Part shown: positions 1 to 9,100 of the stretch, in pieces
Position numbering within the stretch: position 1 is the stretch's first letter
Layout of the letters: every line of letters begins with the position of its first letter
Assembly: GCA_026770595.1 (NCBI GenBank)
Contig: MU633854.1
Location: forward strand, 1-11,678
DNA length: 11,678 nt
Origin: Ochromonadaceae sp. CCMP2298
Taxonomy: Eukaryota > Sar > Synurophyceae > Ochromonadales > Ochromonadaceae
Reading direction: 5' to 3'
Notes under the pieces: model-generated
What the model saw: the letters and a program-made list of their open reading frames with translations, nothing else
The model's database searches: none
Told to the model about the DNA's origin: nothing
Translations under genes and position numbers: made by a program

Positions 1-324
1 TAGCGGGAAAGTGCCTCGATAAGGCATAAAAGCACTCAAAAGTGTCTGAAAGCACTCAGGAATGATCGAGAATCGACCAAAAGTGCAAAAGCGGCATCAA
101 ACGGCTCCCCCCAAAAAGTTAGGGAGTTGTTTGGCACTCCAATATAGGCGTTTTTTTATTCATATTTATGAATGCAAAACGTCAATCTTTGTGTGTTCCC
201 GACTCTCTCTATCATAATTATGGCTAATCCAAGATGCCAGCGAGGCATTGTCCAGCATCGCTCATCACTGCGAAATCTTACAGGCGGACTGACTATCTGG
301 CTAGGACTGCAGAGCGCAGCAACC
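1..324. promoter_or_regulatory. Upstream region and probable 5' UTR of the ankyrin-DHHC gene
   Basis: This stretch is clearly more AT-rich than the coding exon that follows. It holds two direct copies of AAAGCACTCA (29-38 and 49-58, spaced 20 bp), an AATATAGG stretch near 141, a T-run at about 151-157, and a small inverted repeat ATTCAT-ATTT-ATGAAT (158-173). No recognisable gene is present. In-frame ATGs at 172 and 223 precede the chosen start at 325. A TGA lies immediately upstream of the ATG at 172, so 172-324 is open in frame, but its AT-rich composition and unconvincing peptide suggest 5' UTR. Promoter function is inferred from position only. Confidence 0.4.
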
Positions 325-2845
325 ATGGATGGCCACAGCAGCGAGGACAAGACAAGCACGAGCACGTATGAGCTGGTTCTTGAGGCTGTTAAGGCGGGCG
401 ACGTAGCAGCCGTAGAAGAGTTTGTGGAGCAAGGATTCGCAGTGGAGAGCTCGGGAGCCGACGGGTACACACTGCTCCATTGGGCTGCCCTCTACGATCG
501 TGCAAACATCGTCAACTACCTGATCCTGAAGAACAAGGATGTGGACGCTGTCTCCGGCGGAAACATGGAGACCGCGCTCCAACTGGCCCTGCGCGCCAAC
601 TGCTGCTCCTTGGCAGTGATGCACCCACTGATCGCGGAGAGTCGCAGCCTGCAGAACAAAGACGCGCAGGGGCAGGACGCGCTCAGCATTGCCGTGCAAA
701 ATTTCTCCCTCGCCGTCACCTTCATGCTGCTCGATGCAGGCGCGGATCCTGACGCAGTAGACGCCTGCGGAGACACCCCGTTGTACTGGTTGCTGCGGCA
801 GGCGCACAGCGACGTGTCCCTGGAGTTGCAGAGGCTGTTGCTGCGATTCAACGCCTCCGTCACGCACCAGGCCTCGAGGGACGGCAGCAACGCCCTGCAC
901 CTGATCGCACAAGCCGGAGAGGAGTCCCACGCAGCCAGCGCTTTGCTGGTGTTCCTGGCTGGCTGCAAGGACCTCCGCAGTGAGGAGTTGCTGCTCACCA
1001 GCACCAACCTCCAGAGTCTTACGCCCGCACATGCCGCACAGCATGTGCTGAACCCGCGTATGGGCAAGTTTGTCTCGGACGCGCTCATGTACAAGCACTG
1101 CCCCCGCTGGCTGCCCACACTCAGCACCGCGCTGGTGGGCTGCGGCGTCTTCGCGTGCTTGCACTGGGGCGGTTGGCTGTACGGCCTCCCCGCCTGCGCG
1201 CCCCTCTACGTGGTAGGGAAGTGGCTGGAGCAAGCCTCCCTTAGGGCGGGGCACTCTCGGCCGCAGTGCGGTATGGCCTGGGCGATCGCAGTCAGCACCA
1301 TCGGCTGTTACTTCCTCACTATTGCGCACACCTGCAGCGCCGCCTTCAACACTCTCGCCGCCACCGTGTCGGCCCTGAGCCTCTACACCTTCGTGCAAGC
1401 CTGCATAACCATCCCCCTGCACCTGAAGCCCGCTGCTCCCGGACAACAGCTGTGAGCTCCCCCGCTTGTCTTCCCGTGCTGACGCCTTTCTATGCCACCC
1501 ACTTCTGCCACTGCCACTACCACACTGCCACGCACCTTGTCTGTCCGCCCACCCACGGACCCCATCACCCCCCATACAATTGCATATATACAATTGCATG
1601 TACCCATATATCTATACCCCTGACTATCTCTCTCCCCTCTATCGCTGCCTGCCTTCCCCCCTCCTGCCCCCATACTCCCCTTTGCTGGCCCCAGAGAGCA
1701 CCTGGCCGAGAAATACCTGCAGGCAGAGAAGCAGGGAAGGAGATTCCGCCTGTGCACCACCTGCCTGGTAGACAGGGCACTGGCCTCCACACACTGCTCC
1801 GTGAGTGAGCCGCTATGGCCCCCGCCCCCAACAACGCCGCACCACAAACCCCAACACACCGTGATACCGCCACCCCTGCCATGCCACCACCCCCACCACA
1901 CCGCTTCCCCCGCCACGGCCCTTGCATTTCCCGCACAGCCAACCCCTCACCACCCTTCTCTCTCTAACTCTCTGACTCTTTGACTCTCTGACTCTCTCCG
2001 TTTCTCTCCCGCCCACAGGAGTGCGACCGCTGCGTGGTGGGCGTGGACCACCACTGCCTGTTCGTGGACAACTGCGTGGGCAGGGGCAACAGACGCGTCT
2101 TCGTCTGCTTCCTGCTGTGCGCATTCCTCGGATGCCTGCTCTTCACCGCAGCGGCGCTGTCGACGACCCAGAGCCACTTCTGCAAAGACGCTGCCAGCGA
2201 GAGCGTGAGTGCGCCGTGCACCCCTGCACCCCTGCACCCCGTTCCGCTTTCCCTCCTCAAACTAACCCCCTCCGCTATCCTTCTCTGTTCTCGCTCAGTG
2301 GATAGTGCACCTGCTGGGCATGCTGTGCTGCGCGGTGCTGCGCCGCCCCTCGCTCTTCGCGCTGACCCTGAGCACCATCGCGACTGGGGGGCTGGTAGGG
2401 GGGCACCTGTTCGGCCAGCTGAGACTCATAGCGGGAGAGACCACTGTGCACGACGTGAGCAATACACACACACCAGCTCGCGCCCTTCCCTACTAATCCC
2501 CCCTGCCATCCCCCCTGACATCTTCACACATCCCCGCCCCCCCCCGCCCCCTCCGCACCTCCTCTCGCCCCCTCCCCGCAGATGCTGAAGAACGACTACC
2601 CAGGAGTGGACCCGTGCACCAGCAGGGGCCTGCGCAACCTCACTCGCTTCTTCCTGCAGGGCACCTACAACGTAGCGCCGCACGAGGAGCAGCTGCGGGA
2701 GAGGCGCAAGGTGCAGGCCGGCAGAGACGCGCTCGAGCGGAGCCAGAGCCAGCAGCGCGCACACAGCGGCCACTCCCACGACCAGCACGGGAGATGCGTA
2801 AAGGAAGAGGAGAGGAGGGAAGAGAAGGGAATGGATCGGGCGTAA
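325..2845 (+). CDS. Ankyrin-repeat DHHC palmitoyltransferase (Akr1/HIP14, ZDHHC13/17 type), five exons
   Basis: Exons: 325-1451, 1695-1800, 2019-2204, 2299-2454, 2582-2845 (TAA stop), giving 612 aa. All introns are GT-AG and the frame is kept (intron 1 splits a Leu codon; the others fall between codons). The start at 325 is chosen for its context (gcaaccATGg) and because GC-rich coding composition begins there. About six ankyrin-like repeats fill residues 14-255 (for example GYTLLHWAALYDRANIVNYL near 47). Four hydrophobic segments follow at about 262-280, 283-298, 317-335 and 342-363. The zinc-binding DHHC domain has C396, C399, H409-C410, C413, C416, D421-H-H-C424, C430, N435 and F439, matching the family spacing exactly. 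Two more membrane segments follow (438-458 and 491-511), then a degenerate TTxE-like motif (TTVH, 521-524) and a GLRNLTRFF segment. The six-segment topology with a cytosolic catalytic loop fits Golgi/endomembrane protein S-acyltransferases, with C424 as the acyl-carrying cysteine. The usual Pro after the DHHC cysteine is Leu (CLF for CPW). The tail is His-, Gln- and Glu/Lys/Arg-rich. An alternative last exon is possible. Substrates are unknown. Confidence 0.9.
1452..1694 (+). other. Intron 1 of the ankyrin-DHHC gene
   Basis: The donor is CT|GTGAGC and the acceptor CCCCAG|A, phase 2. Read-through would stop at the TGA at 1453-1455, directly at the splice site. The next exon restores a Leu codon and leads into the DHHC cysteine cluster, which supports the placement. 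The intron is rich in CCCAC/CTGCC tracts and carries two copies of TACAATTGCAT (1575-1585 and 1589-1599, 14 bp apart) in an AT-rich island. Confidence 0.85.
1801..2018 (+). other. Intron 2 of the ankyrin-DHHC gene
   Basis: The donor is TCC|GTGAGT and the acceptor CCCACAG|GAG, phase 0. It falls inside the zinc-binding domain, between the HC pair and the next CxxC, and removing it gives the exact family spacing. The 3' part is a long polypyrimidine stretch made of imperfect CTCTCTGA/CTCTTTGA repeats (about 1960-2000). Confidence 0.9.
2205..2298 (+). other. Intron 3 of the ankyrin-DHHC gene
   Basis: The donor is AGC|GTGAGT and the acceptor CGCTCAG|TGG, phase 0, 94 bp, with a CCCCTGCA repeat near 2220-2237. 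It separates the membrane segment after the DHHC loop from the final membrane segment. Confidence 0.85.
2455..2581 (+). other. Intron 4 of the ankyrin-DHHC gene
   Basis: The donor is GAC|GTGAGC and the acceptor CCCCGCAG|ATG, phase 0. It has an ACACACAC run at the 5' end and a very C-rich tract before the acceptor. Removing it joins the TTVHD segment to the C-terminal cytosolic exon. Confidence 0.85.
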
Positions 2846-3156
2846 CTCTTTCTATTGTCTTCCCTCTTGTCTTTTAAGATATAGTAACATAAACATTATG
2901 ATAGACCGACAGACCGAAATACTCCTTTGACACTAGGCGCTGACGAGGCACTGACGATACACTCAAGGGACATCAATGCAATGACTGCTCCCCGCTAATC
3001 TAGAGCCCTCTCCCCGCAGACCCAGCAAAGAGCAGGCGGCAGATTTCGAGTGAAGCATGTTAAATTTACAATCTGTGTGTTGCTGTCGAAATAATCTCAA
3101 ATCTCAAATATCAAATATCAGAGCTAGTGCTAGTTTGCTACTTTACCACATGGGTG
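2846..3156. other. Shared 3' region of two convergent genes
   Basis: This intergenic stretch lies between the TAA of the DHHC gene and the TAG of the EML gene. It drops in GC content, with AT-rich blocks at 2860-2905 (TTTTAAGATATAGTAACATAAAC) and 3055-3125 (tandem TCAAATATCAAATATC-type repeats), which are plausible 3'-end processing regions for the plus and minus gene respectively. No AATAAA is seen. A strong-looking 3' splice site (CTAATC then CCCTCTCCCCGCAG, ending at 3019) lies inside. No separate gene was found. Confidence 0.5.
3020..3094 (+). other. Possible alternative terminal exon of the ankyrin-DHHC gene
   Basis: A polypyrimidine acceptor CCCTCTCCCCGCAG ends at 3019, with a branch-like GCTAATC about 20 nt upstream. 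A candidate donor TGC|GTAAAG lies in the last DHHC-gene exon at 2797/2798. Joining them in phase 0 replaces the acidic/basic tail by 24 residues (GGRFRVKHVKFT core) ending at a TAA at 3092-3094. The acceptor looks genuine, but the donor is weaker than the GTGAGY/GTAAGA donors used elsewhere in the window, so this may be an alternative isoform or chance. Confidence 0.3.
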
Positions 3157-6100
3157 CTAGTTTATCGCCACGGTGGAGGGGGCAGAGGGCGGCGGCAGGG
3201 ATATGCGGAACTGCAGCACAGCGCGCGTCTTGCCATCCAGCACTACTAGGAACAGGCCGTCTGCGGAGAAGAGCAGTCTGCAGGCAACAGAGGCCACCCC
3301 GGTAAGGGACAGGAAGGGCAGCTGTTGGCTCTGGGAGGGGTACCGGTAGATGCGCACGTCGCCGCAGTCGTAGCTGGCAGCCACGAAGCGCCCAGAGGGG
3401 TGCAGGGCCACTGCGGTGACTAGTGCGGAGTCTATGCCTCTGCGGAACACGCCCTGCGTCTGCCAGGTGAAAGACACGCTGCCCCCCCCCATGGCCCACT
3501 GCACGTCCCGCACCTCTGTGGGGTTGTTGACCATGTCCCCTGCCTGCAGCGAGTAGAAGAACAGCTGGGACAGGTCAGTCGACAGGCGCAGCAGCGAGGC
3601 ATCTGCGCTGAAGTCGATCTGCGTGATGCAGCAGGAGCGCATGGGCGTCTGCACAGTGAAGCGCAGCTCGAACTTCTGCGTGCCGTGGATGTACACGCGC
3701 CCGTCGCTGCTGGCCAGAGCCACCACGTCGCTCGCACTGGCGAACTTTATATCTGTGATGGTCTGCTTGGCCTTGCGCTCCTCTCGGATGATCTCCAGGG
3801 AGGCGGCATCGACGACCATGAAGGCACCTGAGGGGGGGGGCAATCGAGGTTAGAATCAGGATTAGAATCATAGTTACAATCATAGTTACAATCATAGTTA
3901 CAATCACAGGGAGGGTTAGGGATAGAGAGACTCTTACCGTCCTTGGCTGCCATCGCCCCGCCCTTCGCGCCACCCAGCCCCACCAGCAGCTGCCTCCCAT
4001 CGGGGGACCAGGCGAGCGCCCTCGAGGCAAACTCCACCCGCACCTTTCTGAGGCAGTAGCGCCGCCTGAGACTCCACACCATCACCACGCCGTCGTCCCC
4101 AGCAGTGGCGTACTCATCTGGGTCTGTGGGGCTGGCTGCCAGTGCGTGTAGCTCGCCGCTGCTGTGCCCCTCCGCCAGCAGGCAGTAGGTGAAGCTCTGC
4201 ACGCTGACCTCGAACACCTCCCCCCCCCGCATGCCCACAAGGAAGCTGCTGCCCTGCCTGTTGCTGGCCACGGACTGGCAGGAGACCAGGTAGGGCCTGG
4301 GCAGGTAGGCGGCCGTGTTGAACATGTGCAGCAGCTTCAGGTCAGCAGACCACAACTTCACACGGCCCTCCTTGCCCGCCGTCAGGAAGTGCTTCCCTGC
4401 GGGGCAGATGCAGTTCACGGGGGCCTCGTGCGCCACCACCTTGTTCACCACGCGCGTGTCGCTGAACACGTAGATGTAGCCTGTCACCGTGCCGCACAGC
4501 ATCACGTTCAGGGTGCGCCCGCCCTCGGCCGTGCGGCGGGTGGGGCTGAGGGCCGCAGAGTCCGCAGGCAGGCCCGCTGCGTCTCTGGTGATGACGCCGT
4601 CCACCGCGCAGAGCAGTGGCTGGATCTTGTGCCTCTTGCCGTACACGCCCTTGACCTTCTCCGCAGCGCCGCGCACCACTCTGAAGAAGTACACGTGCCC
4701 CCCCGCACCCCCCACCACAATTGGGAAGGCGCTGCTGCTGGTGCTGTGCAGGCACCACAGCATCTTGGCGGAGGAGACAGAGGAGGAGCACACGTGGTGG
4801 CCGTCCGCCCAGGCGCCGCTGGGGGAGTAGCAGACCGCCACGGAGCACTGTGCGTCCTGCCCCAGGCTGACCAGCGAGTGCCCGTCTGCCGAGAAGGAGA
4901 CGCTGCTCACTCCCTGGCGGTGCAGGCGCTGGAACACAGTCACCGCTGCACCCGTCTTGGCGCACCACACGTGCAATTCGGGCAGCTCGGCCTGCTCCCC
5001 AGAGGCCGCCAGCTTGCCTGTGCAGTCCACGTCCAGCGATATGATGGCGTCTCGGTGGCCCTGGTAGAATCGCTGCCGCACCTGCTGCCTGTCAAAGATC
5101 ACGCCCAGCGCAGCCACTGCGTACACGGCGTGCCCGTCTGCGTTGTACCTCAGCAGTCGCCGGCAGTCTCCCAGCCGAGCGCCTTGTGCGAACTGCGAGA
5201 GCAGTGTGGAGAGCAGAGAGCAGAGCACAGTGCAGAGAGGTGTTTAGGGGGGGAGAAAGGGTTAGCGAAGCAGGATCGGCGGGGTCGGGTGTGAAAGTTA
5301 GGGGAGGGAGGTGCGGTGAGGCGAGTGTAGGGGGCGGGAGCAAGGGGTGCTGCTGACGGTTACTAGGTACTCACGTCGCAGTCGGCCTTGATATCTGGCG
5401 CGGTCTCGTCGTCGTCCTGCAGGTTGGAGGGCGCGCATATCTTGGAGTACCACTTGTCAGAGGCCTCGTCCAGAGTCTCGTTCTTCCGCTCGTCCGACTC
5501 CCCCTCCCCCTCCCCCTCCCCCTCCCCAGCCTCCTCCCCAGGCAGCTGGTCTGCGATGAGGGGCGAGGGGCGGTTCTTCCGCCTGCTGCTGCGTCTGTTG
5601 GGGTGCATGTGCGTCTTCACCAGCTCGTGCCCGCCGTCTATCTCCACCTCGCTGTCCTCGCAGCTGCGCCCGCCCTCGTCCCCAGACTCCCTCGTGTCCT
5701 CGTACAGGCAGCGCCACTGCATGAGGGCGTGGTCCTTGCCCCCCACACTCAGCAGAGCTCCGTCACCCGCCACCCAGGCCAAAGCGCTGACGGGCCCTGC
5801 GTGCGCGTGTGCCTGCAGGAAGCCTGCCCTGCGCGGGTAGGGGTGGTGCGCCACTGACACCGCACCTGCAGAGCTGCCCCCCGCCAGCAGCAGCCCGCCC
5901 CAGGACTTCTGCGCGCAGACTGGCTCGGCGCCCGGTGCCTGCGACTGCCACAGTCCCTGCGCTGCCCAGGTGAAGGGCGAGCTGCAGCTGCTCCACTTCT
6001 CGTCCCGCAGCGCCTCGGGCGTGGGTATGGTCACTCCGCTGCTGGCTTCTGTGTAGCAGACGGAGCGCGCCGCATCCACGCTGACGAGGTAGTTACCCTC

Positions 6101-9100
6101 CTGCGAGAAGTCCAGAAACAGCACGGGTGCGCGGTGCGCCTTCACAGTGGACCGGCGGCTGAACTCGTCCCTCACATTGTACAGGTAGATGCAGTTGTCG
6201 TCGGAGCCGATGGCCAGAGTCTTCCCGTCCGGCGAGAACTTGACCACCCTAATGGCGCTGCTGCTGTCCTTGCCCTCGTGCACGGGCAACTTCCACTCGC
6301 CCACACGCATGATCCAGAAGGCCCCCTCCCTAGGAGACAGCTTGCCCTTGGTGCGCTGGCCCGACCCGAAGCCCACCGCCAGCAGCTTGCCGTCGGGGGA
6401 GTAGGCCACTGCTCTCGAGGCCGTGTCCAGCCGCACCAGCCGCTTCTGCGTGAAGGTGCGCGTGTCCCACACTCGCAGGGTGCAGTCGTCTCCGCAGGTC
6501 ACGCACTCCTCTCTGGTGGGGTGGGAGGCCAGGCCCCACAGCTGCCTCACCCCGTGTCCCTGCACCAGGCTGCTGCCCTTGTCGCCCACCTTGAGGCCAG
6601 TCTGCAGGTCGATCTCGAATATCTCCGCAGCACGCGTGCCCACCACCAGCCTTGAGCCTGCCTGATTGAAGGCCGCTGACCGCACGGACGGGTTAGCGGT
6701 GTCCAGCATCGAGTCCAGCACGAACTCCTTCGCGCACGAGTAGTCAGCGCTCCACACGCGCACAGCCCCGTCCCTGCCCCCCGTGACAAGCAGCTTCTGT
6801 GCGGCGCACACGTCCATGGCAGTTAGTGGACCGCTGTGCGCCTTTATGGTTTTCTTCAGCGCGTTGTCAGCGAATATGTACAGAAACCCGTCAGCCGTGC
6901 CGATGGTGGGTCTTCCCAGGAACTCCTCCCCGCACAGGAAGTGCTGCAGTGTGCCCACTGGTCCGATGCGCGGCCGCACCGATGTGGGGAATCGAGTAGC
7001 CACGCCCTGCCACAGCTTGAGCTCCTGCGCGCCGTAGGTGCAGAGGCCGAAACCGCTGCCATCGTTGCTGCCGTCCCCGCTGCTGGAGGTGAAGAAGGCG
7101 CCCAGCAGGCAGCTGGCACCCGCGTAGGCCTTGCTGATGCACACGCCTGTGCGCCACTCGTAGACGGACAGTGTATGATCTCTGTCCATGCCCACCACTG
7201 CCAGCAGCGCGTCGTCAGGCGAGAAGGCCAGGCACGCCACTGCGAACAACTGAGCCTCGGGCAGCACGCACAGGGTCTGGCAGGTGCGCGTGTCCCACAC
7301 CACTGCCTGCGGCCGGTGCCCCATCTGCCCCGTGGCCACCAGAGTGCCGTCCCTGGAGCATGCGAATGCGGACACTGCGTCTGAGTGGTGCTGGTAGATG
7401 CGCTGCACCTTGCTGGCCGTGCTCAGAACCACTCCCAGAGAGGCCACCGTGTACACGATCTCGTCCGCGCCCGTGTACCGCACGCTGTTGCGCATGGTCT
7501 GCGCCTCGTAGCCGTACACGTGCTCCAGCAGCAGACTCATCTGGGGCAGGGCGGTGCGCAGAGAGGGGATCACAGTGGGCTGCACCACGCTCACCAGCCA
7601 GCAGTCGTTCTCCGGAGAGGCGGGCACTGGAGCCTGCAGCGCGGCGGCTGCTGCGGTGGTGGGAGTGGCGTTGATGATGCCCACTGGCAATCTCGCCTCC
7701 CTGGGCATGAAGTCTTCTGCCAGCTTCACCCCTGCCAGCATCTCCAGGCGCAGGTCCCGGTCCTCCCCCGCCTGCTCCTCTGTGCGCGCCACGCCAGGGT
7801 CCGCTGCGTAGGGCAGGCACGTCCACTGCACCAGACATCGGTCCCTCCTGCCAGAGGAGACCAGGCGCTCCCCATTGCAGGAGAAGCGCAGCGCTGACAC
7901 CTCCCCGCAGTGCGCAGGCACTCGGTGGGCCTCTCCGTCCGCCGCACCGCAGGGGAAGGGGTACAGGCGCAGGTAGCCCTGGTCAGTGCCCGCCGCCAGG
8001 AAGCGCTGCTGAGCCACGCCCACCGCCTGCTCCTCTGGCAGGGGCAGCGCCTGTATGCATGTGACCTGCTCCTCGAAGGCGCTGTGGTGCACCTCCCGCA
8101 CATGCCAGGAGCGCGTGCACAGGTGGCTGGCCCACTGCACGTCCCGCATGGAGGCCACGTTGCTCTGCAGGGAGGCGTCGTCCGTGTTGAAGAAGTACAG
8201 CTGCCTGTCCACGCAGTTGGAGCGCAGCCACTCCCCATCCACGGAGAAGTCCACTGCCGTCACGGGCGCCCTGTGTCTGTCGCACCTGCCCACCAATTCG
8301 TAGTCGTCGTGCGCCGCGTAGAGGTAGATGGATCCATCCACTGTGCCTATCGCCAGCGTCTCTCCCTCTGGCGAGAAGGTGGCCAGCGATATGGCGCAGC
8401 TGGAGTCCTTGGCCTCGTGCACCACGCACAGGTCCTCCTCCCGCAGCACCACGTAGGAACCAGACTTGGCGCCCTTGCCTGCGAATCCCACCACCACAAG
8501 GTCGCCCAGGGGGTTGTAGGACACTGCCCGCGCCTCTCCGTCGAAGGTGGCGATCTTTATCTGCGTGCGCGTGCCCATGTCGAACACCCTCAGTGTGCAG
8601 TCCTGCCCCACTGAGAGGAACTCGTGCCTGCTGGGGTGCGCCGCCACACAGTACACCTCCCCCACCGAGTGCCCCACGCAGATGGGCCCTCCCCTCAGGT
8701 CAGAGCCGTCGATAGCCGAGACCTCGTAGACGTTGGCGCCCCTGGTGCCCAGCAGGATGCTCGTGCCGTCAGGGGCCATGCACAGGCTGCGGATGCAGGG
8801 CTGCATGCCGAAGTGGCTGACGTCGAAGGTGAAGCTGGGCTCTAGCGTGACGCTCCACACCCGGATGCGCTCGTCCTTGCCCCCGCTGATCAGCCCGTGC
8901 GGCGAGGAGTAGATGCAGTTGATGGTGCCGTTGTGCGCCTTCACGCTGCGCACGCAGTTCACGTCCACCCACAGCAGCAGCAGCCCCGAGGCCGTGCCCG
9001 CCACCAGATTTTCGGACTCGAATACTGGCGCCAGTGCGGTGATGGGCTGCAGCGCAGTGAAGCGAGAGAAGTTGCCGCTGCGTCTCACGTACCCCTCTGC

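Noticed and set aside
172-324. Upstream in-frame starts (172, 223) for the DHHC gene
   Set aside because: The added residues come from AT-rich sequence with weak start contexts and no targeting signal I can name, whereas 325 has a strong context. Not fully excluded.
301-1599. Long minus-strand open frame (432 codons) opposite the ankyrin exon
   Set aside because: It mirrors GC-rich codon structure, has a low-complexity Gly/Arg/Gln/Val-rich product and no domain, and lies opposite a well-supported ankyrin/DHHC exon.
3482-3490. C9 run in the last EML exon as a possible frameshift
   Set aside because: The frame is unbroken on both sides (RDVQWAMGGGSVSFTWQTQG aligns with the equivalent segment of the other two units), so it simply encodes Gly-Gly-Gly.
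4164-5294. Plus-strand open frame of 376 codons opposite the third EML unit
   Set aside because: The product is Ala/Val/His/Gln-rich without a domain; it is the antisense shadow of a GC-rich WD40 exon.
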